A stretch of 64,000 bases of DNA from Loripinus fragilis. Taxonomy: Eukaryota; Mollusca; Bivalvia; Lucinida; Lucinidae. Of this stretch, positions 11,105-21,802 are shown one piece after another; the first letter of the stretch is position 1; each line of letters starts with the position of its first letter. The notes under the pieces are model-generated. The model was not told the DNA's origin. It searched no databases and saw nothing but the letters and a program-made list of their open reading frames with translations. The stretch covers positions 69,947,254 through 70,011,253 of the forward strand of contig OZ026518.1 of NCBI GenBank assembly GCA_964019695.1, read 5' to 3'. Position numbers and translations under genes: made by a program.

Positions 11105-11475
11105 AACATTTCTTGTACTTCAACAACAGCAGAATCTAGGGCGAAGATTTGGTACCAGTAAAATGCATTTAAGCCCCCCAGTGGCTTGGGCTGCTCTCCG
11201 TTCTAAGGCGGTGGTTCTGTTGTTGTTGACTTTTTGTTTATTGTTACTCCCATTGTGGGAGTCTGTAATTGTTCTATGTATTTTTGTACGTTACTTTATG
11301 TCCATTCTAGTATTGCAATCATTTTGATGGGGAAGGGAGAGCTGGTTGCTTTGCTTAATTTGTCATCCTGGTGTCTCGTGATGGTTGAGGGGCTATTCCT
11401 CGTGGTGCCATGGGGTTGTCTGCGGTTTGTGATTGTGGTATTTCCTGATCATACTCACTTACTATTTTTCATCCC
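11105..11475 (+). mobile_element. Interspersed repeat B (370 bp)
   Basis: Matches the reverse strand of 53013-53372 nearly end to end, with partial relatives at 13541-13612, 23258-23310 and 61284-61470 (all reverse). A reading frame through it gives the peptide PWGCLRFVIVVFPDHTH, also encoded at 13422-13706, so the 102-codon frame at 11234-11542 is repeat-derived and not a gene. Class of element unknown. Confidence 0.75.
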
Positions 11476-11917
11476 AATGAAACCATATATTTACGGAATA
11501 AATAACAACTTTGTTCTCAGTACAAATAGAAATTTCTATTAAGATACTATGCACGCATTTTATCGCAGTACCGTAAATTTGTCAGGTAGGCACTTTACAT
11601 GAAGTGTTTTAAACAATTTTCAAGTTACTGACCATTTATTTTCTCATATAAAATGTGCGTATGTTTGTAACTGGCAGGAAGGCAGCTGTTTAGAGAAATT
11701 ACATAGCAGGTAATCTTCGTTAAATTTTCTTGATGAAGTTTACCTTCATGTACATGTAACTGGGCACTGCCGTTTGCAAAACAAATGTAAGTAAAAAAAG
11801 TTCAGCCTTCATGGAGGTGGAGTTAAATTAGGGCATTTTTCATAAGGATGATTACGGTTTCTCATGATGCAACATTGTTAATACACCGTATATGCGGCAT
11901 TTGCGAAACTTTATTGT
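11476..11917. other. No gene recognised
   Basis: 440 bp of AT-rich unique-looking sequence between repeat B and the LINE tail. Nothing supportable. Confidence 0.5.
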
Positions 11918-13035
11918 TATACAATACAATACAATACAATTATTTTATTGTTTCATCTCATTTCATACGAGACATTCACAAAATACTTTCATAAACATGT
12001 TCAACATAAATACAAAGAATGATATATCATTTAGCATAATGTTAAACAAGAGAAGTATCTGAATAAAGAAAATATCTATTCTCCAATGTAGAACGGGCTT
12101 TATATTATGCTGAATGAAAAAAAATTGCTACTTCTTGGATTGTCTAACCACTGGAATTCAAAAGGTAGATATACTTATTTTCATCATTAAATGTGTCAAT
12201 CCTTGGACAGGATTTCCTTACGTGGTCAAAAAGAGCTATTCTGATTTCGGTAAATCTCGAGCATCGCAATAATAAATGTTGCTCATCATCTATTTCTGAA
12301 ACGTTGCCAGCCTTACAATGCAAGCAAATTCTTTCATTTCGCGAGGTCTTTGAAAACCTACCCGTTTCAATTGCTAATCTATGGTTGCTTATTCTTATTT
12401 TAGAAAGAATTATTCTGTGCGCTCTTTTTTTCACATCACCAGTGTAGTTTTCTAACCCAAACCTCTGCTTAAGCAAACAATAATTGTCCATTTTGCTGAA
12501 CGTTTGTATACCTTCTGACCAATATCGAATATAATAATCACATAATTTCTCCTTTAGTAAAACAAAAGTTTCTGAGGTTACATCAGACGGTTTTACATTA
12601 ACCAATTCGCATAAACTTGAAAAGAAAGAAAACCAAGTAAATATCCGTTCTTCATGAAGGTTTTGGGATACCGCTAGGGCCTCTTGAAGTCAAATGTTAT
12701 TCGATGATTGAATGTGATATCAGTATTTAAAAGCATGTAGCATACATGAAATTCCAACTGGAAAACGCCCAAGTTTCCCTTTTACAGCTAAATTTACCGC
12801 CCTTTTATTAACACCCATAAGAAACTTACAAATTTTAACATGCACATTTTCAATATCTAGAGAGTCTAGGAACTTTGGGATTCCATCAATATTTTGAAAG
12901 ATCCTTTTATTTCCATCAAAAGCGCTCCAAATTTCTGAGCCATAACATAAAATAGGCCTTATCATCTGATCGAACATTTTGAATGCAGACGTATTATGTA
13001 CCATAAAATCGGTAAAAGCAGCGATTTTATCATTA
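11918..13035 (-). pseudogene. 5'-truncated LINE: ORF2 C-terminal remnant
   Basis: Reading the minus strand, 13035 down to 12144 encodes the C-terminal part of a non-LTR retrotransposon ORF2 protein. One frame holds throughout but carries in-frame stops at 12720-12722 and near 12690, so it is dead. The first part (13004-12720) has the post-RT block PILCYGSEIWSAF and KICKFLMGVNKRAVNLAV; the second (12605-12144) has the terminal cysteine/histidine cluster ICLHCK ... DDEQHLLLRC. Downstream lies an AT-rich 3' UTR and a (ATTGT)n tail at about 11918-11945. The element lacks endonuclease and catalytic RT segments, as expected for incomplete reverse transcription. Clade (CR1/L2-like versus others) cannot be fixed by eye. 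Confidence 0.88.
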
Positions 13036-13540
13036 TTATATTATTATCGTTGAGATTATTTATATAAATATCATTATTAACATAATCATTTGCATTAGTA
13101 CAAATTTGTAACCGTTTTCAAGGCTCCACCACTGCGGAGGTCGTTTTAGATCATTACCGCCTATGAGGTATGAATAAATTATTTATTTATATACACGTTT
13201 CGTTACGCTGGAGCGACTCCTTTATCATTGGTAGTTATTTCTTTTACAAGTTTACCGTTGTACCATATAAGGTATGTTTTAGTAAACCAGATGTTTCGTG
13301 CAATGGATTGTTTTATTATTCTTGAAGGTATATTTTTGATATTAAAAAATATTTTCTGCTATATTATTTCAAAAATAATACTAGGTATACCCTATTACCG
13401 CACATTGATGGCTTTTCCCTGTCACGTGAGCCATAAACATATGTGGTCTGGAGTAGATGTAAGATGTAAGTGGAGATGACGGTGTTGATTCGGGGGATAG
13501 GTCTGGTAGTATTTGTGAGAGTAGGTCGGGGCGGCGCAAA

Positions 13541-13612
13541 AATAGTGAGTGTGATCAGGAAATACCACAATCACAAACCGCAGACAACCCCATGGCACCG
13601 CGAGGCAAACCT
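13541..13612 (-). mobile_element. Repeat B, partial copy
   Basis: Contains 'gtgatcaggaaataccacaatcacaaaccgcagacaaccccatggcaccgcgagg', the reverse of 11400-11455. A short degenerate GT/GA-rich tract precedes it. Confidence 0.75.
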
Positions 13613-13676
13613 GGAAATTAAAAAAACAACAGGAAAGTAGATCGTTCTTGTATAAACTTTGCTGACACTTGGAACA

Positions 13677-13706
13677 GTGACCTATATAAGTTCCTATATA
13701 GGTCAC
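13677..13706. repeat. 12-bp-arm palindrome
   Basis: GTGACCTATATA and TATATAGGTCAC are perfect inverse arms around AGTTCC. It sits just upstream of the Merlin-like pseudogene; whether it is a transposon end is not clear. Confidence 0.7.
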
Positions 13707-14357
13707 TGCTTGGAAGTACTGTTTCTTAAATGATGAAGATGTGGTGCATCAGTTGTGCAGAGACCACGGCTTGCGAGCTCACTCACTGCCTTGCAAATCC
13801 TGCGTTGGACAAGCTTCTCTCAGATCAAGGAAAGGTTTGCAGCGAATGAAGCATTAGGGTACAACAAAAAATGTAAGCCACCAACGCCAAACAAGAGAAT
13901 TCTCCTTCTTTGAAGCTGCCAAAATATCAACAAATGACATAATGCTTTTATTAAGAGTTACTAAGACGGGTGTACTCTGTGGCAATGTGCTACTTTTGCT
14001 GTTATCAGCTATGGGAAATAGGCGGTAGAGTTTTGGGACATATTAGAGAGCTCTTTAAGGACGATTTTCGAAGTAATCGCATGCATCAGAGCTTCTGTGG
14101 GGCGATCAAGATTGACGAGTCCCTCTTCAGAAGACAGGTTAAATATCATAGAGTTAATCCGAATGTTGGTGTTAAGGTATGGGTTTTTGGTATGGTAGAG
14201 AGAACGTCCAACACTATGATTCTCTATCCTGTGAATGATCGCTCGGAAGCCACACTAAATCCATTAATTGAGCGCCACGTACAACAGGGCTCTTCAATTT
14301 ACAGCGATGGCAGGTCTGCCTACTGCGACCTAAACAATAAAGGGTATAGCCATTTTA

Positions 14358-14804
14358 GGCCAAAAAATTTTTACTAGTTGATTTACGAACCCTCCTACTG
14401 TAGTTTTCCGTAAAGTAGAAAAAAAAAATTAATTTCTAAAATTATTTTTATATTCTATCCGCCGACTCTAAATATTATTTGTTTGGTTGAGAAAAATAAT
14501 ATTTTTTTAGGTCCTGTCTGTGCATTTTTGAGAGTGACACTGTTAAAAGTGATTGTCCTGTCCAGATATTTAGGAAAATGATGAAATATTTAAAGATTTA
14601 ATACAGACTGTTGGTTTACCATACTAGTTATACTGTTTTTCTGGATATATTAATAAAAAAGCTCTGAAAATGACCAAAAAAAAAGCTCTGAAAATGACCA
14701 GTTAACTGGTCATTTTCAGAGCTTTTTTATTTATTTTTTTCATCCCCTCGACCATAAATCTGAAAAACAATTCCCGTAAATCAACTAATAAAAAAATTCT
14801 GGCC
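14358..14804. mobile_element. 447-bp MITE inserted in Merlin transposase (TSD TTA)
   Basis: Ends read GGCCAAAAAATTTTTACTAG and, inverted, GGCCAGAATTTTTTTATTAG; the inverted match continues through 'ttgatttacg'. TTA at 14355-14357 and 14805-14807 is the target duplication. Removing element plus one TTA makes the transposase frame continuous across the junction, which fixes the borders exactly. A TTA target and GGCC-type ends fit a PIF/Harbinger-like MITE (inference). Contains an internal palindrome (14676-14730). Confidence 0.93.
14676..14730. repeat. Perfect internal palindrome with extra direct copy
   Basis: AAAAAAGCTCTGAAAATGACC meets its inverse at the centre AGTTAACT. A direct copy of the left arm (14655-14675) precedes it, so three copies of the 'agctctgaaaatgacca' word sit in 75 bp. 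Confidence 0.85.
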
Positions 14805-15813
14805 TTACAGTATTACACAACTATGCATTCAAAAAGATTCATGTTAACGAACAGACCAAGGAAGAGGTAACAAATTGTATCGAGGGCGCTTGGAAACACG
14901 CGAGGTCACACTTTAGAAAAATGTCAGGGACCTTATCAAGTCAATTTGAAGGCCACATGGCTGAAATAATGTGGCAAAGTAGTGCTAAAAGGCATATATA
15001 TGAGGCCTTTTTTGGTTTGATGAAAACAGTTAACACTTTAACTGACCCACCCGCATTTGCTTTCTTTCGAGGTGAGCCCCTGTTTAACTCCTGGGATGGG
15101 CCTCCTCAGAACTCGTCTAAAAAGGAAACGATTCTAACAGTGATAACCGATGTAGAGTCAGAGAAGGAGAGTACCTGCCCAAGCTTGTCTGCAACTCTTC
15201 ATGTTCCGGTACTTTTAGAGCCTGTCACTACAGTCATTGACGAATCACATAATGCAAACTTTGATTTAATAGACAATAGCTCGGAAAACTCAGATATCCC
15301 TCCCAATGAACCCGTTTCACAAAGCAGCAGACCCACCTCCAGAGCGACTGACCAGCTGTTGCACGAGGTGTTTTCTGCAAAAACCTCCAAATCAGATTCA
15401 GATTATGACAAAGACAAAAGCTAGTAGAGGATCCTTTGTCTATTTCGCAACCAAAGAGAAGCACAAGACTGCGTCGCCGTTCACCAACTATAAGTGAGGC
15501 CACCTCTCAACTGGACCCTCCAACGGCTGTACGTAACAAAGGAGCCGCTGTACAACAGAAACATCGTGGCAAGTCAAAACAGTCTTCAACAAAGAACAAA
15601 ACGTCTTCTTCAGGCGCTGAACCGCAAACGAGTAAGGAAAAAACGTCTAGACCTATTAAGACGAAGGAACATGTGTGCCACCAAGCAGGTTTTGTTGAAA
15701 AGCAGACAGACAGGCCGCGGCTTCAGAGGAGATCAAAACCTGCCAACAACCCTCATGCGTCAAAGGGGGCCGTTGTCTGGGAATGGTCCTCTGACGACGA
15801 TGATTTTAAGTAA

Positions 15814-17099
15814 CTATAAACATTGAAATGGAAATGAAAATAGTATTTTGCTGTAAAGTAACAGTGCATTATGTCAGGATACGAAATTCAGTTTAATACC
15901 AGTTTTACTGGAAGCGAAAGGAATCGCCATACCGTAACAATATATATTCATAATTATTCAAATGAATGTGACGAAAGCTGTATACGGACACCGCAACATC
16001 ATAAATGCGCCACCCCTTAATGATCCCTAGTACCTATCCCCCTGCTACCTGTATGTCATCGTACTTGGCGTGGTAAGTTGCAAAATGTAGACTTATTGTT
16101 TTTACTCATTTTTTTATGACTTATTACAGTCACTTTACTTAATATTTAGTCTAAATTATTTTCTGTAAGTGGCCTTAAAAGTTCGTAGACTAACATGAAC
16201 CCCTATACAACGTATCTGTCAATCAAATAGTTGTTGGTCTGTGCAGATATAGTCAAGCGTCCGTTTGATATTGACCAAGAAGAACGTAGCGTAAACATAT
16301 GGAATACTGGACCATTAAAATAGGCCAAAACAAAAGCTGCCAGATGGCAGTTTAACGGTAGATTGCCATATATTTAGGAAAATCTTAGCAAAATCCGTAA
16401 GAATTTCGTAAGTGGATGGCGTTTGTGAAACGCAATCTGTTCTTAAGAATGAACTTACGGATTTCTTACTGCTAATAGTGTTAGTGGAACGTGCCCTGGC
16501 CTTGAGGACTAGACATGTTGAACATATTTTTAATTAATGAAAACACATCATTAAGAAGCTGAAAAATGCTTGAAAAATTATATAAAATGTGAAAACTTCG
16601 TAAATAGAAGACGGCGCGTTTTCAAAACTCCCTTATGACATATTTAGCATATTTTCATGAAAATGCAAAGAAAAAGATACAACAATGTTAATTTATTTAT
16701 CATCACTAGATTACTCAAAATGGCGTTTATTATAAAGTTAATGACGTCACAAACGTACCTTTTTGCTCAAGATTGAAACAGGTTTATATAAACTTTTTCC
16801 TGCCAGCAGCTTTGTGTATGTTACTTAAACTTGCATATAGAATTTGGTGTCATTTCAAACTTGCATATGACACTATATCGGCACATGTACCAAATCGTGT
16901 ATTGCAATTTGCTTCAGAAAAACTTCAGTATACATGAATGACCTTTATATAAGCGTATGTAACTCGAGAAATATAGTGAGTGTTTCTTTATGTTTGGTGC
17001 CATTTTAAAGGCAACAAATAGTTCTTTCTAGAAAGGTATTCCGTTTTGTCGTAGCATATATGTGAAGAATGTTATGAAGCTACTTGCATTCATATTTGA
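15814..17099. other. No gene recognised
   Basis: 1.3 kb without coding. 16330-16500 contains paired words around 'ccgtaagaatttcgtaag' and 'gaacttacggatttcttac' suggesting a decayed inverted-repeat element, and 'ctgccagatggcag' (16338) is a small palindrome. The rest is AT-rich. Confidence 0.5.
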
Positions 17100-19330
17100 A
17101 CATCCTTCACACATTAATGTTATAGCCAATCTTTTTATAATGGAAAATTATTTAATAAACTGCGCTGAAAATTATGAGAGCCAACAATCTACTTGAATTT
17201 TTACACCAAGTGACCATAGAATTCAGGTTCCTAAAGTCTTGGCGCAAGAGAAATTTAAGTCCGACTAAGAATTTAGATATAAAATCATAGTACTGTCTAT
17301 AAGATTTAGAAAATGTTTTGCAAAGTTTATGATACCAATAGCATTGTTTAAGACGCTTCTGAGCTAAAAATTAATTGTGAGTGTTGACGTCAGCAACATG
17401 GCTAGATGCTCAAGCAAAACGAATGAGTTGAGAGATATGGACTCCATAGAATGTAGAGCGAAGAACATCACAATCTAAAATGGATGATTTGACAATTTCA
17501 AAATCAAATTCGCCACGTTTATTATAAATTTTGGTAGAAACAATATCATTTGAAATGGACAAATGTAAAAGTCTAAAAAACGAGGCCTCGGTATCAGAGG
17601 CATAAGCTTTATTAAGTTCAGCTTTGAAGGGTATAATAATTGACTCATCATATTGTCCAAATAAGCGTTACTAATGTTTAAAATATCATCCAAATATCTG
17701 AATGTAGTGTTAAAGCATCAATAATATATCATAAAGTTTTGTTTGATTTGATTCTTTACGTCCCATCAACAATCTATCAGTTATATAGGGACGGGCCTTC
17801 CTCGGTTGAACCAGTACTAAGCTGGGATAAATGTGTCTTGCTCAAGGACCACAACCCAGTGACGCTGGTGAGGCTCGAACCCGCAGCCCTCCGGTCTCGA
17901 GTCAAGCACTCTACCACTGAGCCATTGCGCTCCCATATATATCATAAAGTCTCTATTACAATAAAACGAGAATAAATTGGCAACCAGGGGAGCACAATTA
18001 GTACCCATAGGAATCCCATGTACTTGTCTATACAACTTGGTGCCAAATCAAATAAAAATGTTGTCCTACAAAAAGGTCAGCGCATCACATACATTTTGAC
18101 AAGACCATGCATGATATTTTTATTTTTTTCCGAAGTAAAAATGTGTTTCTGTAGTTCCATCTAAGGTTAGGTGAGCCTTCTCTATTGAAGGTTCTTTCAA
18201 TAAGATCAATAAGTTTATCTTTAATTAAATAATGAGGTAAAGTCATGTAAAGAGAAGAAAAAGTATAAGTAGACAAATGTCCGCATTGAAATCTCTAGCT
18301 TTAAGTTTATAAAAAATTCACCTGAATATTTAATAGACCAGAAAAGATTTTACAAGATCTCTCATATACCTTTTCACAGTACTTAATAACATGTTTTAAC
18401 AGCTGTAAGACATGAGGTTAACAATGTGGAAAGTTCTGTTGTCGTACAAGAACTAGAATTAGCAATAATTATTGCTTTATAGTGTTTTTATGGAGTTAAG
18501 GTAACCAATACACAGTAAGAACGTTTTCTTTAGCTTTGACACAAAACAATACGACTGTATGACAACCATGCCCATCGACAACTACCCTCTCACTCAAAGA
18601 AGGCTGCAGTTTATAGGCCTAAGTGACAACAAGCTCACGTTTAAGAGTATCACTATAATGCAATTATCAAACAACTGCAACATTGTTAGCAGCTTTATCT
18701 GCTGGAACCAAAACATAGTTCATATGAAAATCCTGGATACCTCGTTTAAGATGACGAAAAAAAAGATTTAGGTTTAGGGGATAAAAGATGTGTATTACAA
18801 GAGTAAAATGAAATACGAGTATCAATAATTTTAAAAATGTTGATCTTCCATTCCTTTAAGGGCATCAGGTTCAACATTTAATCGTTTACACCAACGAGTG
18901 TTGAAGCCATTTAAAGAAGCAGCGATCTCTATACGACATTCAGGGAAATCAATATTAGTGAGAAAACTATATTTAGGGCATTTAGAAATAATATTGCTAA
19001 CTATAGCATCAGGAGTGACATTTAGATTACCTGTAGTCACATGCCCTGCAGGGGATATAAATAATTAAAATTTGACAATCTCAGAAGTGTCAGGAGTATT
19101 GGAATCTATATTTATATCAGTTACAATTTTATTTAAGTTAAATATAGTATATCTTATTGGTTTGTTATATTTACAGCAAAGGATTGGAGTTTCTGAATAA
19201 TTAAAATAATTTGGAATAGATGAAATCACTGAATTATCTTTAAAGACACTATGTAAATCAATAAACCCCATACCTTTGTTAATGAATTGAATTTTGATAT
19301 AATGTCGTTTATGGTTGACCTCAGAATCGA
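17100..19330 (-). pseudogene. Penelope-like reverse transcriptase relic
   Basis: Read on the minus strand, pieces of one long polyprotein appear in order but in shifting frames. 19271-18831 is the N-terminal region (MGFIDLHSVFKDNSVISSI; KCPKYSFLTNIDFPECR; NGFNTRWCKRLNV). 18276-18085 is the start of the RT palm (FSSLYMTLPHYLIKDKL, FNREGS). 18035-17960 holds QVHGIPMGTNCAPLVANLF. 17700-17630 holds the catalytic FRYLDDILN. Down to about 17480 follow blocks matching IYNKRGEFDFEIV and VHISQLIRF, and at about 17220 EPEFYGHLV and NFSAQFIK. Numerous stops and frameshifts and a SINE insertion make it dead. The motif set is that of a widespread animal RT family I believe to be Penelope-like (inference); no GIY-YIG domain is visible. 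A second fragment is at 37425-37720. Confidence 0.8.
17738..17936 (-). mobile_element. tRNA-derived SINE, copy A, 14-bp TSD
   Basis: On the minus strand the head GGGAGCGCAATGGCTCAGTG is tRNA-like, with A box TGGCTCAGTGG and B box GGGTTCGAGCC. The body carries 'tccttgagcaagacaca' and the 3' end is 'ggacgtaaagaatcaaatcaaa'. The 14-bp duplication ATATATCATAAAGT lies at 17724-17737 and 17937-17950. It splits the reverse transcriptase after the GIPMGTNCAP block, so it is younger than that element. The plus frame at 17739-17975 across it is spurious. Confidence 0.95.
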
Positions 19331-19523
19331 TTCGTTTATGGTTGAAATCAGAATCGATATAAAGACTAAGAAAATATTGAACATAATACCTTGTAAGAAG
19401 TGCTGCTTTATATAATATGTTACAAAACAGTTTTGTTTCCTATATTATGAATGTTTTAAGATTCTATATTTATAGTAAAATGTAAATATAATCAATAGAT
19501 TCATTTTTAGTCTGTTAACTTAA

Positions 19524-19581
19524 GGTCTCTTGCAAAGTTAACATGAAGATGGAAGGACCTCACCTAACTTTGCAAGAGACC
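19524..19581. repeat. Perfect 17-bp-arm hairpin
   Basis: GGTCTCTTGCAAAGTTA and TAACTTTGCAAGAGACC pair perfectly around a 24-nt loop. Size resembles a short stem-loop RNA or the remains of a small inverted-repeat element. Confidence 0.8.
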
Positions 19582-19953
19582 CCAAGTATTCATGATTCCA
19601 TGAGCATTCCAAAATTGGATTTATTTCTTAATAGAGTATGATGTACCATTGATTGTCCAATACTTGTCAACAAATTTTCACCAGAAGACGTCATCTTCAT
19701 TTAACAAACATGAAAAGTTTTGCTAACAATAATATTCCCACTTTATATCGAAAACACACACTATGCACATTCAAGGTTTCCAAGGCTCCCCCACACGTCA
19801 GTCAACATAATGTACAGTACGCTAGTAGATACAAACAGGACTTCAATCACCGTTAACCCTTTGTATTCTGAAGGATTATCCCATACATACTGATACAATA
19901 CATATGGGACTGCCCATTGCGTACTTTAGGAGATCACAGGTAAAAATTCTAAA

Positions 19954-20193
19954 TGAGTTTGGACATGTGATTTCCAACGAGGTGGTAATTTGACAAGTGT
20001 AGACTCAGAAGAGCATGTGCAGACGCCTTTTAAGCTTAGAAACTCCAAATGATGTTCAGTCAGTAGCTAAATATTCACGGAATATTCAAGTAGGTAGCAA
20101 AGTATCAGGTATCAGATTGCGCGTATTAGCAGGCTGGTCTGAGACTTTGCTGGTCGCACATACCACATTGTTGGAAATCTCATGTCATGGCTC
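19954..20193. mobile_element. MITE family beta
   Basis: Inverted ends: 'gagtttggacatgtgatttccaacgaggtgg' and its inverse 'accacattgttggaaatctcatgtcatggctc'. The interior has a paired 'gcaaagtatcaggtatcagattgcgcg ... gcaggctggtctgagactttgc' section. Copies: 23390-23625, 56305-56532 and a partial at 60772-60840. Confidence 0.85.
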
Positions 20194-20500
20194 AAATCAT
20201 GATGTATTTCTGTCCCCGAATATTGTTCTAACCTTAACAAACAGTGCAGAGCCTGATGAAATGCATCTGGGTCTTCACTGTTTGCAAACGTACTTTTTTC
20301 GTGATTTCCTGAATACAAAGTGTTAAAGAACACCTACTTTCGGAAATCGCAATTATTGGCGGCGCTGAGTAGTCGTCATCTCCACTTTGTACCACGTCAC
20401 GTAATTTAAGTAAAGATTACTAAAACAGACTCATGATTTCACCGCTGAAAAACTCTCTAGTAATTTCTTTGTCTACCAGGCCAAGTCTTTGGGTCATATA
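20194..20500. other. MITE delta fragment and unassigned DNA
   Basis: 20220-20330 carries 'aaacagtgcagagcctgatgaaatgcatctgggtcttcactgtttgc', an inverted core typical of family delta. The 103-codon plus frame at 20015-20326 spans two MITEs and is not considered a gene. Confidence 0.5.
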
Positions 20501-21802
20501 CGAGGGGCGTTCAACATGTAATGAAAGCAGCCCAGTATATCCCAAAGTTTAATATTTACACACTTCATCATTACAATTAAAAGGTATGTTTCGTGGCTAA
20601 ATGAGTGTAAAATTGCAGTTGTCCGGCTCCTTATCAAATTTACACAAGCCACTTTCAAGATAGGGTGCTGAAGTACACTGCTATATGAAATAAAACAATG
20701 TTTTCAAAAGCAGATAACTACATGAACGAGGGATGTTTTCAGTCTGCTTCTTTGTGTGGTAAATATGCATATATTAGTGATTTATACCTGCAATTTTTTT
20801 TGGTATTGCTTTATATTCTATAAAATACCTAGGCTGCCATTTTGGTTAAAATCCTCCATGAAGCTACATTTTCTGGTATTCAATTGGCAGCGTCGTTTTT
20901 TGGTGAACGCATACATAGCGAAAATTTATACGAAAATCATTTATAACAATTTTTTCTGGTCACTTTGATGTTCATTTGCAAGTAATACAGCTGATTTTGA
21001 AATTTCCATATTTAATCTCACTCATAAAGTACCCCAAATACGTCATGTGAAATAAGAAAATCATTTAAAAGAATGCCATCTCTGGCTTATACTAAAATGG
21101 ATCAGACAAAGTACCGCGTTTCATCAATGTTTGCATTCGGGTGCGTTTTGCGACATTGTTACACGTATTTACATGTACATACTCTGGCTGGCTTATTTCA
21201 GACAATAAAAGTATAGGAAACAAAAATGGTATACCACTCAGATGAGATACCCCTAGATATTGGTTAGAGTTTAACTGGTCTGCTGCCTATGCATTGTGTG
21301 CATTGAAACTTTGATACAATCAAAGTTGTTCTTTTCTGGTTCAAAGCCACATTTCCGATTTTCAAGAACTTTGCGTACTTAAATGTTACGTTCATTGCTT
21401 TAAACGACGTCAACGTAAGAGGGGGTAACGTAATAAAACCGTTTGCACGAGAAATAGGTACCAGTCAAAAGTTTGTATCGTTATGGCAGATAAAGGGGAA
21501 ATGAGTCAGAAAACTATGGATATGTGATTCGTGCATGTTAAATATTTGTTTTAGAAAATACAGCATGCCTTTCTACCTTTGTTATGATGAGTCTTTACAG
21601 TTCGAAGGAAAATAAATGCAGTGTATATTAGTGTACTTTTTAAAAAGTATGTAACTTGTTAACTTTGGAAAGATAAAATAATGTTTCTTTCACCATTATA
21701 AAGGTGATGCTTTGATCTTCCGTTTGGCATATGACATAAAATCCTAACAAGTTCGGGGATGGAGTTATGAATGGGTTTTCATTACATATTGAACCCCCCT
21801 CG
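20501..21802. mobile_element. Mariner-like TIR element, copy 1 (1302 bp, no transposase)
   Basis: The left end CGAGGGGCGTTCAACATGTA and inverted right end CGAGGGGGGTTCAATATGTA are flanked by TA (20499-20500 and 21803-21804), as in mariner/Tc1 insertions. The length is typical of a full mariner, yet no transposase reading frame or D,D(34)D motif is seen, and the interior matches the second copy (27696-30261), so this is an established non-autonomous family. The right TIR overlaps the 3' end of the glycosyltransferase frame and supplies its terminal codons. Confidence 0.88.

Larger units (their letters stand above)
13722..15813 (+). pseudogene. Merlin (ISXO2/IS1016-like) DDE transposase, disrupted
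   Basis: The frame at 13970-14377 encodes the catalytic core of an ISXO2-like (Merlin) DDE transposase: IDESLF with the first Asp (about 14114), then QVKYHRVNPNVGVKVWVFG, VNDRSEATLNPLIERHV and SIYSDGRSAY with the second Asp. The core stops at GYSHF where a 447-bp MITE (14358-14804) is inserted; coding resumes after it with NCIEGAWKHARSHFRKMSG, which holds the third acidic residue, and FEGHMAEIMW. The upstream N-terminal region (13722-13969) is frameshifted. The C-terminus is unusually long: a Ser/Thr-rich stretch to 15424, then after a frameshift a basic Arg/Lys/Ser tail (15436-15813) ending WSSDDDD. That tail is not part of the usual compact Merlin core. Certainly inactive; the family call is firm. 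Confidence 0.88.

Noticed and set aside
11234..11542. 102-codon membrane-like frame
   Set aside because: It lies in repeat B, which occurs at least four times in the window with broken frames.
20015..20326. 103-codon plus-strand frame
   Set aside because: Spans MITE beta and a MITE delta fragment; a similar peptide pattern arises wherever these repeats occur.
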